Origin: Lathyrus oleraceus
Taxonomy: Eukaryota > Streptophyta > Magnoliopsida > Fabales > Fabaceae
Length of the DNA: 64,000 nucleotides
NCBI RefSeq assembly: GCF_024323335.1
Contig: NC_066580.1
Location: 85,173,391-85,237,390 of the forward strand
Reading direction: 5' to 3'
Made by a program: the position numbers and the translations under genes. The number at the start of each line of letters is the position of its first letter. Position 1 is the stretch's first letter. The notes beneath the pieces were generated by a model. That model worked only from the letters and a program-made list of their open reading frames with translations, was not told where the DNA came from and did no database searches. This document shows, piece after piece, positions 55,332 through 64,000 of the stretch.

Positions 55332-55416
55332 TGTGACGGACGTCACAGGACGCGTGACGAGCGTCACGCGAAGTAACCTTGTGACGGACGTCACACATGG
55401 TGTGACGGACGTCACA
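55332..55416 (+). promoter_or_regulatory. Four ACGT-type palindromes upstream of the G promoter
   Basis: TGTGACGGACGTCACA at 55332-55347, 55380-55395 and 55401-55416, and a variant CGTGACGAGCGTCACG at 55353-55368. Each half contains TGACG, the core bound by plant TGA/bZIP factors (as-1-like). They lie 130-215 bp before the TATA box. Binding is inference. Confidence 0.6.
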
Positions 55417-55546
55417 CCAGTCCTCTATATTTTTGGCGCAAGGAACTCAACTGACCACGTTGAAGCCCACTTCCACGCACGCTTAACCCTCGGAAGCCTA
55501 CTACCATGCACGCGGAAACCCTTGAAAAGTGGTTACACCAGCAGCT

Positions 55547-55554
55547 TATAAATA
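55547..55554 (+). promoter_or_regulatory. TATA box of the G LTR
   Basis: TATAAATA, about 460 bp from the LTR start, giving a short U3 and a long R-U5. Confidence 0.7.
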
Positions 55555-56206
55555 GCAGCAAATTGGGAACTTCCGGAGACACAGTTTTTGCACGCTCAAT
55601 TTTGCGGAAGCTCTGCCAAATTTATTTTTCACGCCTTTGCCTATTTTTCTTCCTTTCCAGCATCGTTCACTTTATTTATTTTATTCTGCAAGCTTTGTTT
55701 TCTTTTTCCCTTGCAATTTATTTTCCCCCGTTCTTAGCTTTTAGATATTTTTCGCGTAGTAGTTTCTACACCGGAAACTACTGTGCAACTTTATACCGGA
55801 TTTAACCTTACGTTATATTCGAGTTTTTTTTATTTCCTTGATTTAATTTACTGTTTAATTGAAGAATCGAAGAACAAATCCTACCGGCTTGTGGAGGAGT
55901 GTTCAAAGACCATTGTATTACGCATTCAGGTTCTTTAATAGTTATTTAATTTTTAATGTTTTATTCTACTGTTTATTTACATTGCCTGCCTGAAATGAGT
56001 CTGTGTATGCATGATAATAATAATTATTTAGTTAGCATGTCTGGCTAATTTGCCTAGGTATCGGTATGTAAAGTAAGCAGAATAAGGGGTCAAGACTAAG
56101 TCGGTCTATTCAAACTTAAAATCAGAATCAATCTTTTTATGGTCTTAACTTACAGGTTTAATAACAAGATTTTTTACAAAAGTAAAAGACATAAAGAAGT
56201 CGAAAC

Positions 56207-56547
56207 CAACAGAGCGAGAGTTTGAGGTTTTAACTGGACAGTGTAAGTTAGTCATTAAATCTATCTCAGGGCGAGAGCAAGTTTTAGAATTAATTAAATT
56301 CTGACCTTTTTCCAAAAAATATTTTTAAAGATTGAATGTGAGGACGAGAGTTAAGCATTTAGATTTAATTGTATAACCTAAGTCAACAGAGCGAGAGTTT
56401 GAGATAAGGGTGTTTAAAACGGTCAGTATTTTCTTAAAAAGAGTTTCTGCAACTTTATTGTTTTCAAAATATGATTTTTGACTTAATTATAAGTGACAGC
56501 AACATTAACATAAGATCATGGTTCCTTCAACAGAGCGAGAGTTTGAG
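56207..56547 (+). repeat. Three exact copies of a 20-nt motif in the G LTR
   Basis: CAACAGAGCGAGAGTTTGAG at 56207-56226, 56384-56403 and 56528-56547, with weaker GGGCGAGAG or GACGAGAG copies between them (near 56270 and 56343). All lie downstream of the likely transcription start. Confidence 0.75.
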
Positions 56548-56868
56548 ATAAAACCTTTAACCAATAAAGTTAGTCGAAACGATTTATTTTAAAACCGAGA
56601 GACCGACAAGGAATTGATTCCCTAGTTTTGACGAACTACATACCGATATCCGTTTTATTAATATTTAATCTAGATATTAGTTTAGCTCTTAGCTCCTTTC
56701 CCCAAACAATCAAACATTTTCACCTTAGATTTACGTAGTAACCTTAGATAACGGTACATCGATTCATAAGTCCCTGTGGGATCGATATCTTTTAAAACTA
56801 CGCGATAGAACTGTGCACTTGCAGTTTGTATCCCATTCTCGACTCACCCAGTCGAGCGATCAAGTTTT

Positions 56869-56886
56869 TGGCGCCGTTGCCGGGGA
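56869..56886 (+). other. Primer binding site of element G
   Basis: TGGCGCCGTTGCCGGGGA six bases inside the LTR end, the PBS usual in Athila-group elements. Confidence 0.9.
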
Positions 56887-56974
56887 CTTTTATTCAATCG
56901 ATATCGTAACTCTTCCGTTACGCTGTAGAGACTAAGGTTTCTTTTTCCTTCTATTCTTTCTTTCGTTGATTTGT

Positions 56975-57547
56975 ATGCCACGCACTCGCTCTCAAGGCGA
57001 ACCGCTCTATCTACGAATCAACGATATCGAACTATATCTCCGAGTCTTACGACGAATTCGGGAATATCGTGCTGAAAACAATCTCCCTCCTATAAACCTT
57101 CCTGATATCAAAAACATTTTTCCTTCTTTAACCGAGATGGCAGAACCAGCTCGTGCTCTTAGAGATTACGCCGCTCCATCGCAAGATGAACCGCATTCAA
57201 GTATTGCTCCTCCCGCAATCGAAGCAAACAACTTTGAACTTAAACCTTCACTGTTGCAGGCTGTGCAACAGAACCAATTCTCTGGAAATCTTACCGAAGA
57301 TCCAAACCTTCATTTATCCGTATTTGTTCAATATGCTGACACTGTTAAAGCTAATGGTGTCACTTCAGAGGCAATTCGACTTCGTCTTTTTCCTTTCTCA
57401 TTAAGAGATAGCGCTAGAAGATGGCTTCAATCTCTCCCTTCCAACTCAGTCACCACATGGAACGAGTTGAAGAAAGTTTTTCTTGCCCGATATTTTCCGC
57501 CAAGCAAAACAGCTATGTTAAGAGCCCAGATAAACGGATTTAAATAG
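56975..57547 (+). pseudogene. N-terminal Gag of element G, ended by a nonsense codon
   Basis: I chose the ATG at 56975 (MPRTRSQGEPLYLRINDIE); the upstream codons contain no ATG. The product includes the retrotransposon Gag domain with LRLFPFSLRDSARRWLQSL and FLARYFPPSKT. A TAG at 57545-57547 (codon 191) stops it inside that domain. The same frame continues at once, and the position is normally Gln in such Gag proteins, so a CAG to TAG change is likely. Confidence 0.88.
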
Positions 57548-60500
57548 AAAGACAACGAGTCTTTTTTCGAAGCATGGGAAAGATACAAAGACATGATGAG
57601 ACTTTGCCCACACCATGGTTTGGAAGACTGGTTGGTAATTCACACATTTTATAATGGTCTCTTATACAATACAAGGTTAACAATAGACGCCGCTGCAGGT
57701 GGTGCACTAATGAACAAACCTTATGCTGATGCTTACCAGCTTATCGAGAGCATGGCCCAAAACCACTATCAGTGGGGAACCGAACGAACAACAGTGGAAA
57801 AACCTCAACCGAAAACTGGCATGTACGAGATAAGTAACCTTGATCACGTCAATGCAAAAGTGGATGCTTTGGTCCAGAAGATTGAAAGTTTAAACGTATC
57901 ACCACCAACCGCCGTGGTTGCTATAACTCAGAATTGCGAGGTCTGTGGAATCCAAGGCCACACTCCTACGGAATGTCAACTCTTGACTGGAATCCAAACA
58001 GAGCAAGTAAACTATGCTCAAGGAAGCCCCTATTCGAATACCTATAACCCAAATTGGAAGAACCATCCAAACTTTTCATATAAGAGTAATAATGCTTTAT
58101 ACGCACCTGGACAGTCTCCGAATCAAACCCCATCTATACCTCCGGGATATCAGAAACCAAATCCTAACAATAATACCCCTAGAAAATCCAACTTGGAAAT
58201 CATGATGGAAAACTTTATAGCTTCCCAACAACAAACCAATAAAGATTTCTTAAACCAGAACATACACACTGGCGAACAACTTAAACAACTAGCAAGCAAA
58301 GTAGATGCCTTGGCTACCCATAACAAAATGTTAGAAACCCAAATATCTCAAGTAGCTCAACAACAAGCACCTACTGCTGCACCAACTGGTACATTCCCTG
58401 GACAGCCCCAACCTAATCCGAGAAGCCAAGCCCATGCAATTATATTAAGAAGTGGAACGGAAGTGGAAGGACCGTCTGATCCAAGGATAGAAAACCAAAA
58501 CCCTAAGAAATCTACTGAGGAAAGTGAACCTAAGGAAAAGGAAGAGAGCAATAAGGATACCCTAGAAAAGAAGGAACCTTATGTACCTCCACCACCTTAC
58601 AAACCACCTATACCTTACCCTCAAAGGCTTGTTAAAACCAAAGATGTAGGCCAATTTAGAAAATTTGTCGATCTCCTTAAGCAATTAAACGTTACAATTC
58701 CATTTACCGAAGCTATTACGCAGATGCCCTCATATGCTAAATTCTTAAAAGAAATTCTTTCTAATAAAAGGAAACTTGAGGATAGTGAAACCGTTACACT
58801 CCCTGCCGAATGTAGCGCTATAATCCAAAACATGCCTCCTAAACTCAAGGATCCAGGTAGCTTCTCTATACCCTGTCACATAGGAAAATTTGTCATCGAC
58901 AAAGCCTTATGCGATTTAGGAGCCGGAATTAGCATTATGCCTCTATCCATATGTAAGAGACTGGAAATGGGAGAATTAAGACCGACCAAGATGTCTGTAC
59001 AACTAGCGGATCGTTCCATCAAATATCCTGTAGGAATCCTTGAAAACGTTCCCGTACGCATAGGTCAGTTTTATATTCCCACTGACTTCACAATTATGGA
59101 CATTAGAGAAGATGATACTACACCTATTATACTAGGAAGACCATTCTTAGCAACTGCCGGTGCAATCATAGACGTAAAACGAGGAAGACTCACCTTCGAA
59201 GTAGGTGAAGAGAAAATTGAATTCATTCTTTCCAAATTCTTGAAAGCACCTGCAATAGAAGATACATGTTACTTCATGGATATCATCGATGAATGCATAA
59301 AAGAAGCAGAGTCAGGAGAAGACAAATCATCAGACTATCTTTTAGAAGACAAATCTAAACAATGCTTAGCAATAACACCAGATCCTACGCAGTGTCTTAA
59401 CAAACCAACCCCTGATTTGAAAACACTTCCCAAAAATCTGAGATATGAATTCCTAGACTTAGAACTTGAACGACCTGTGATAGTCAATGCAGATCTAGGA
59501 AGACTCGAAACAGAAAAACTCCTACATATCTTAAGAAAATATCCAACCGCACTAGGATACCACATAACCGATCTTAAAGGAATAAGCCCTTCTATTTGTA
59601 TGCATCGCATCATGTTAGAAGAAGACGGTAAAACCTCTAGGGAACACCAGAGAAGACTAAATCCGATCCTAAGTGAGGTAGTAAAGAAAGAAATAACCAA
59701 GTTATTGGAAGCAGGTATTATATATCCTATGTCTGATAGCAAATGGGTCAGTCCTGTACATGTTGTACCAAAGAAAGGAGGCATAACCGTTATTGAAAAC
59801 GAAAAAGGAGAAACTATAACTAAACGAATCGAATCGGGATGGAGAATGTGCATTGATTATAGGAAACTAAACAAAGCAACCCGAAAAGATCATTTCCCTT
59901 TACCATTCATTGACCAAATGTTAGAACGATTAGCAAAACATTCACATTTCTGTTATTTAGACGGTTATTCAGGCTTCTTTCAAATACCAATTCACCCTGA
60001 TGACCAAGAAAAGACAACATTCACATGCCCTTTTGGTACCTTCGCGTATAGACGAATGCCGTTTGGTCTGTGTAATGCCCCTGCAACTTTTCAAAGATGC
60101 ATGATGGCAATTTTCGCCGACTTTCTCGAAAACATCATGGAAGTATTCATGGATGACTTTTCTGTATACGGACAAAGTTTCGAAGAATGCCTTGAAAACC
60201 TGGAAAGAGTTCTTGAACGATGTGTAAAAGTAAACTTAGTACTTAATTGGGAAAAGTGCCACTTTATGGTACAAGAAGGAATTGTTTTAGGACACATCAT
60301 CTCAAACAGAGGAATTGAAGTAGACAAAGCCAAAATAGAGGTAATCGAAAATCTTCAACCCCCAAGAACCGTGAGAGAAGTACGAAGCTTTTTAGGACAC
60401 GCCGGTTTCTACCGACGATTCATCAAAGACTTCTCTAAGATAACTAAACCCTTAACCGGACTATTAATGAAAGATGCTGAATTCATATTCGACGATAACT

Positions 60501-62368
60501 GTTTAAAAGCATTTCAAACTCTTAAACAAGCATTGATCTCCGCACCCATTATGCAGACACCAGACTGGAATGAACCATTCGAAATAATGTGCGATGCCAG
60601 TGATTATGCTGTAGGTGCTGTTTTAGGACAAAGAAAGGATAAAAAGCTCCATGTTATATATTACGCTAGCAGAACCCTGGATGAAGCACAGATGAATTAT
60701 GCCACAACCGAGAAAGAACTCCTAGCAGTAGTATTTGCGCTAGATAAATTTCGTTCTTACTTGGTAGGAGCCAAAATAATAGTTTACACCGACCACGCTG
60801 CTATCAGGTACCTTCTAACAAAAAAGGATGCTAAACCTAGACTCCTAAGATGGATCTTGTTACTACAAGAATTCGACTTAGAAATTAAGGACAAGAAAGG
60901 AACTGAGAACGAAGTAGCAGACCACCTCTCTAGACTTGAGAACCTTGAACCAGAAAGAACATCCATTAATGATGATTTCTCGTATGACAAACTCATAGCT
61001 ACTTTGGAAGAGAACAACTCCGACATGCAAGTAGAAACCACCTTAGCTATATCTGTCATACCATGGTACGCTGATCTAGTTAATTATTTAGCTGCCGGAA
61101 TAGTTCCACCTACTTTATCTTACCAGCAGAAGAAAAGATTCTTCCACGACATAAAACACTATTACTGGGATGATCCCTTACTTTTCAAAAGAGGTCCCGA
61201 TGGTATTTTCCGTCGATGTGTACCCGAAGAAGAGGTAGAAAATATAATCCAACACTGTCACTCCGCGCCTTATGGTGGACACACAAGTACATCCAAGACC
61301 TGCTCTAAAATCCTACAAGCTGGCTTTTATTGGCCAACTATATGGAAGGACGTACATGCGGCTATTAAGGAGTGTGACAGATGTCAACGCACGGGAAACA
61401 TATCTAGACGTGACGAGATGCCACAAAAAGGTATTTTGGAAGTAGAGATTTTTGACGTGTGGGGAATAGACTTCATGGGACCATTTCCATCCTCTTTCGG
61501 TAACAAATACATACTCGTGGCGGTTGACTACGTATCAAAGTGGATCGAAGCTATAGCTTCTCCAACTAATGACACCCGAGTAGTAACTAGACTCTTTAAA
61601 AATATAATATTTCCGAGATTTGGCATCCCAAGGATAGTAGTCAGTGATGGTGGATCGCACTTTATATCCAAGGTACTCGAAAAACTACTACTTAAATATG
61701 GAGTGAGACATAGGATAGCAACACCTTACCACCCTCAAACCAGTGGACAAGTGGAAGTATCTAACAGAGAAATCAAGCAAATACTAGAAAAAACGGTCGC
61801 CACTTCAAGGAAAGATTGGTCATTGAAATTACCAGAAGCTTTATGGGCATACCGAACTGCTTATAAAACTCCCATAGGGACGACCCCATTTAAGCTCATT
61901 TATGGAAAATCCTGTCACCTCCCGGTAGAATTAGAACATAAAGCCTATTGGGCTATTAGAAATTTAAATTTGAATTATAAAGCCGCCGGTGAAAAGAGAA
62001 TCCTTGACATAAACGAATTAGAGGAACTCAGAAGAGACGCCTATGAAAATGCCAAAATCTATAAAGAAAGAACAAAACAATGGCATGATAAGCGTATATC
62101 AAGGAAAATCTTCAAGCAAGGCGACGCAGTACTCTTATTTAACTCCAGACTAAAATTATTCCCGGGAAAACTACGATCCAGATGGTCAGGACCTTTCCAT
62201 ATCACTAAAATCTTTCCCAGTGGAGCGGTAGAAATTAAAGGACAATCTACAGAACCGTTCACCGTAAACGGGCAACGTCTGAAACATTATCACTATGCGG
62301 AAACCAACGAGGATTCGCAAATTCTACACTTAGACGAAACGCCCCCAGGACTCGTAGACAATATTTAA
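57548..62368 (+). CDS. Gag-Pol polyprotein of element G (after the nonsense codon)
   Basis: Open for about 1,606 codons. Domains in order: end of Gag ([18 protein letters not shown]); CCHC knuckle [14 protein letters not shown] (57935-57976); protease with [12 protein letters not shown], catalytic Asp codon 58913-58915, the D-L-G form common in Athila; RT with [23 protein letters not shown] and FMDD (60146-60157); RNase H with catalytic DAS (60593), [16 protein letters not shown] and ADHLSRL; integrase zinc finger (from about 61253) and a D,D(35)E core with Asp codons at 61469 and 61646 and Glu at 61754. All visible catalytic residues are present. Downstream, GCGCTTAGTGGGAGACAACC (62404 on) is a sequence often seen after pol in these elements. 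Translation from the normal start would need a way past the TAG at 57545. Confidence 0.93.
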   Translation, partial: KDNESFFEAWERYKDMMRLCPHHGLEDWLVIHTFYNGLLYNTRLTIDAAAGGALMNKPYADAYQLIESMAQNHYQWGTERTTVEKPQPKTGMYEISNLDHVNAKVDALVQKIESLNVSPPTAVVAITQNCEVCGIQGHTPTECQLLTGIQTEQVNYAQGSPYSNTYNPNWKNHPNFSYKSNNALYAPGQSPNQTPSIPPGYQKPNPNNNTPRKSNLEIMMENFIASQQQTNKDFLNQNIHTGEQLKQLASKVDALATHNKMLETQISQVAQQQAPTAAPTGTFPGQPQPNPRSQAHAIILRSGTEVEGPSDPRIENQNPKKSTEESEPKEKEESNKDTLEKKEPYVPPPPYKPPIPYPQRLVKTKDVGQFRKFVDLLKQLNVTIPFTEAITQMPSYAKFLKEILSNKRKLEDSETVTLPAECSAIIQNMPPKLKDPGSFSIPCHIGKFVIDKALCDLGAGISIMPLSICKRLEMGELRPTKMSVQLADRSIKYPVGILENVPVRIGQFYIPTDFTIMDIREDDTTPIILGRPFLATAGAIIDVKRGRLTFEVGEEKIEFILSKFLKAPAIEDTCYFMDIIDECIKEAESGEDKSSDYLLEDKSKQCLAITPDPTQCLNKPTPDLKTLPKNLRYEFLDLELERPVIVNADLGRLETEKLLHILRKYPTALGYHITDLKGISPSICMHRIMLEEDGKTSREHQRRLNPILSEVVKKEITKLLEAGIIYPMSDSKWVSPVHVVPKKGGITVIENEKGETITKRIESGWRMCIDYRKLNKATRKDHFPLPFIDQMLERLAKHSHFCYLDGYSGFFQIPIHPDDQEKTTFTCPFGTFAYRRMPFGLCNAPATFQRCMMAIFADFLENIMEVFMDDFSVYGQSFEECLENLERVLERCVKVNLVLNWEKCHFMVQEGIVLGHIISNRGIEVDKAKIEVIENLQPPRTVREVRSFLGHAGFYRRFIKDFSKITKPLTGLLMKDAEFIFDDNCLKAFQTLKQALISAPIMQTPDWNEPFEIMCDASDYAVGAVLGQRKDKKLHVIYYASRTLDEAQMNYATTEKELLAVVFALDKFRSYLVGAKIIVYTDHAAIRYLLTKKDAKPRLLRWILLLQEFDLEIKDKKGTENEVADHLSRLENLEPERTSINDDFSYDKLIATLEENNSDMQVETTLAISVIPWYADLVNYLAAGIVPPTLSYQQKKRFFHDIKHYYWDDPLLFKRGPDGIFRRCVPEEEVENIIQHCHSAPYGGHTSTSKTCSKILQAGFYWPTIWKDVHAAIKECDRCQRTGNISRRDEMPQKGILEVEIFDVWGIDFMGPFPSSFGNKYILVAVDYVSKWIEAIASPTNDTRVVTRLFKNIIFPRFGIPRIVVSDGGSHFISKVLEKLLLKYGVRHRIATPYHPQTSGQVEVSNREIKQILEKTVATSRKDWSLKLPEALWAYRTAYKTPIGTTPFKLIYGKSCHLPVELEHKAYWAIRNLNLNYKAAGEKRILDINELEELRRDAYENAKIYKERTKQWHDKRISRKIFKQGDAVLLFNSRLKLFPGKLRSRWSGPFHITKIFPSGAVEIKGQSTEPFTVNGQRLKHYHYAETNEDSQILHLDETPPGLVDNI

Positions 62369-62641
62369 CAGTTTCTTTGTCGAGCTTGCGACATTTAAAC
62401 AAAGCGCTTAGTGGGAGACAACCCACAAATTAATCTGTTATTTTATTATTTTATTATTATTATCATTTCTCTATTTTTCTCTTAATTATTCTTTTAATTT
62501 CTATTTAATATTCATTATTGATTTATTCAAAAAAAAAAATATATATCTATATATAATAATAATAATTCTATTCTTCTTTCGGCATTTGGCCAAATCCTGA
62601 CTTAAACTCATGTTTTCTTTTCTCTAGTTAACACTAACCAG
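62369..62641 (+). other. Spacer between pol and the env-position ORF of G
   Basis: 273 bp, strongly AT-rich with TTA runs and an A11 run at 62529-62540. A pyrimidine tract followed by CTAG (AG at 62626-62627), 14 bp before the next ATG, is a good 3' splice-site candidate. Confidence 0.55.
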
Positions 62642-63946
62642 ATGGGACATTTTGATCGTATGGGTATCAAGTTCAGAGGAATGGCTCAGAAACGAAGGTT
62701 TGAAGAACTAGCCACTAGAGAGATGCTACCTAGTTTATATCCTGATGATTGGGCTATGACTGCCCTTGGACTGAGACAGAGTGTCCTGTTTTTGCTGAAT
62801 CAGATAGGATGGGAGACCTCCCCTATCCTGAGACATTTCACCACCTACCGGAGGCTCACATTAGAATTCCTTAGTTCATTAATCTATCTACCTAGCCATG
62901 GAAAAGGAATTACCAGAGGTTTTATCCAGTTCAGAATGTTCAATATGGAGTACCAATTTAATACTAGAGACTTCACCAACCTTTTGGGTTTTCCTACCTC
63001 CTTTGATACATTCACTATAAGCCAGGAAGAACTTCTTGAATATAGAGAGCTTGAACACTTTTGGGGTAAGCTGACTGGAAATGATGAGCCCGAAGAACAT
63101 GAGTTTCTCTCTGGAAACATACATAACCCGGCTTTTCGCTATTTCCATAAGATCCTGACCCACACTTTATTTGGGAAGAAGCCAAATAGTACTTCAGTTT
63201 CACGTGATGAACTCTTCATCATATTTTGTGCTTCCCAGAACCGTCCAGTAAACGGTGCTACTTTTATGTTAGCTAATTTGGACCACCTTATCCAGGATGA
63301 GAGAGCACCCATTAGAATAGGCGGCCTGATAACTATGATAGGTAATGCTATTGGACTACGTCAGCCTATGCTTGACCTGAACCCTTTTTGTGGCATTACC
63401 ACTATGAGTATACCTTTCCTCTTCAACACTATGTTTATAGCAAACATAGGGTCTGATGAGTTTGAGCTTGTTATTGATAACCAGGTTCTCTGCCTATTCA
63501 CCCTGCCCGATCCTAGGACTAGTGTTCATAACCAAAGGAACTGGCTCTATAACCTGAATGAAACCCCAACTCCTGCTGGATCCACTGAATCCATCCAGGA
63601 TTATGAGATTTGTGATGACTATGAGCACTATGTTGACCATATCTCTCTTGCTGAATCTGACCCTCAGACTCCATCCGGCTACCATGATATTGATCCTCCT
63701 CCTCAGCCCGTCCTGACCGAAGAATCAGCCATGCCTGATCTCCGACATCATATGCCAGGAACAGATATTAAAACCGTCATTGAAGCTTTGATGTCAGAAC
63801 AAAACGCCCTCAGGGAAGATTTCCACAGCTTGAGACTTGCAGTCCTAGAACACATGAGCAGCACGGCAAGTCAGTTACGTATGTTACGGCATCATGTTAA
63901 CTCTTTTACTCCTCCGGCCAGAGATCCGAAGATAGATGGAATTTAG
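62642..63946 (+). CDS. Env-position ORF of element G (Athila ORF family), 434 aa
   Basis: ATG at 62642, stop at 63946, no break. It sits where Athila/Calypso elements carry their so-called env-like gene. Visible segments: FEELATREMLPSLYPDDWAM, FSTYRRL-like FTTYRRLTLEFLSSLIYLP, then FQFNTRD-like YQFNTRDFTNLLGFP, and a C-terminal heptad-like region (ALMSEQNALREDFHSLRLAV). I see no signal peptide and no convincing transmembrane helix, so an envelope role is not supported by the sequence. The layout resembles the ATHILA ORF-1 / plant transposon-protein family, whose function is unknown. It probably needs a spliced message. Confidence 0.8.
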   Translation: MGHFDRMGIKFRGMAQKRRFEELATREMLPSLYPDDWAMTALGLRQSVLFLLNQIGWETSPILRHFTTYRRLTLEFLSSLIYLPSHGKGITRGFIQFRMFNMEYQFNTRDFTNLLGFPTSFDTFTISQEELLEYRELEHFWGKLTGNDEPEEHEFLSGNIHNPAFRYFHKILTHTLFGKKPNSTSVSRDELFIIFCASQNRPVNGATFMLANLDHLIQDERAPIRIGGLITMIGNAIGLRQPMLDLNPFCGITTMSIPFLFNTMFIANIGSDEFELVIDNQVLCLFTLPDPRTSVHNQRNWLYNLNETPTPAGSTESIQDYEICDDYEHYVDHISLAESDPQTPSGYHDIDPPPQPVLTEESAMPDLRHHMPGTDIKTVIEALMSEQNALREDFHSLRLAVLEHMSSTASQLRMLRHHVNSFTPPARDPKIDGI

Positions 63947-64000
63947 TTATTTTTCTTTCTAAGTTATTTAGTTTTAGGCTAGATTTTTTCATTAATGTTA
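63947..64000 (+). other. Window end, 3' region of G
   Basis: 54 bp, AT-rich, nothing recognisable; the 3' UTR and 3' LTR of G lie beyond. Confidence 0.5.

Larger units (their letters stand above)
55089..56862 (+). repeat. 5' LTR of element G
   Basis: 1774 bp, starting TGATAACACG and ending GAGCGATCA. Contains a cluster of ACGT palindromes (55332-55416), a TATA box (55547-55554) and three exact copies of a 20-nt motif downstream. Length fits Athila-group LTRs. Confidence 0.9.
55089..64000 (+). mobile_element. Athila-type Ty3/gypsy element G, right end outside the window
   Basis: 5' LTR 55089-56862, PBS TGGCGCCGTTGCCGGGGA, one long gag-pol frame with RT, RNase H and integrase in gypsy order, then a separate ORF in the env position. 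This layout and PBS are those of the Athila group, which includes Cyclops- and Calypso-like legume elements. It interrupts F's protease; the 5 bp before it are CCCGG. The 3' LTR is beyond 64000. It is the youngest-looking element by coding integrity. Confidence 0.92.

Noticed and set aside
55170..55551. ORFs on both strands rich in TSVT or TDVT motifs
   Set aside because: Their repeats are the translation of the DNA palindromes at 55332-55416 inside an LTR.
57545..57547. Readthrough codon controlling Gag to Pol ratio in G
   Set aside because: It lies inside the Gag domain, before the zinc knuckle, not at a Gag/Pol border.
57548..62368. Endogenous pararetrovirus (caulimovirid-like) polyprotein
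   Set aside because: Integrase with D,D(35)E, LTRs and a PBS show an LTR retrotransposon; no movement protein seen.

Overview
This is plant nuclear DNA made almost entirely of nested LTR retrotransposons; I found no host gene, rRNA, tRNA or CRISPR array. Most elements are of the Ogre type (Ty3/gypsy, Tat lineage): LTRs of about 5 kb, an extra ORF1 upstream of gag, a primer binding site starting TGGCGACTCTGCTGGGGA, and a short intron between the protease and reverse transcriptase reading frames. Large Ogre elements in such numbers point to a legume of tribe Fabeae (pea, vetch, lentil or Lathyrus type). The right end is an Athila-type Ty3/gypsy element with an extra ORF after pol.

Layout, left to right. 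Element A (minus strand, Ogre): 3' LTR 1-3986 (cut by the window edge), internal region 3987-15333 (3' UTR, integrase tail, intron, protease, gag, ORF1, leader, PBS), 5' LTR 15334-20800. The 5' LTR is followed on its outer side by 620 bp of the same family's 3' UTR (20801-21420), so it is shared by two tandem units. A 14-nt filler junction then leads into element B (minus, Ogre, second family): decayed RNase H and RT 21434-22720, intron remnant, end of the protease ORF, gag/protease ORF to 29821, ORF1, PBS 33000-33017, 5' LTR 33020-37927. B is split inside its protease ORF by a complete solo LTR (H, plus strand, 23067-28612) with a 5-bp target duplication GCGGT. B lies in LTR fragment C (minus, 37928-38113), which lies in ORF1 of element D (plus, Ogre, 38114-42831; ORF1 end, gag, protease, intron, start of RT, many stops). 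D is cut by element E (minus; 3' LTR 42832-47744 and 3' UTR to 48909). E is cut by element F (minus; LTR 48910-50550, 3' UTR, deleted integrase/RNase H/RT, intron, protease to 55088). F is cut inside its protease by element G (plus, Athila type; 5' LTR 55089-56862, PBS, gag-pol, env-position ORF), which runs off the right edge.

How the parts work together. In an Ogre element ORF1, gag and protease come first, and splicing of a ~270-nt intron would join the protease frame to RT-RNase H-integrase. In A, D and F the predicted splice keeps the frame open across the stop codon. A, B and F have all lost most of RT and integrase, so they could move only with proteins supplied by other copies. G is the most intact element: its gag-pol frame has a single nonsense codon.

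The most unusual signal is in the Ogre 3' UTRs and LTRs. Several families of short inverted repeats recur, in which paired arms change together between copies (4791-5385; the ACC...GGT family at 4439-5996 and 48259-48870; 8157-8306 with 52506-52584; 532-553 with 26503-26524). This looks like RNA or DNA structure maintained while the sequence drifts. The 3' UTRs are also packed with a heptamer complementary to the 3' half of the element's own primer binding site. All comparisons were made by eye, with no alignment or folding program.
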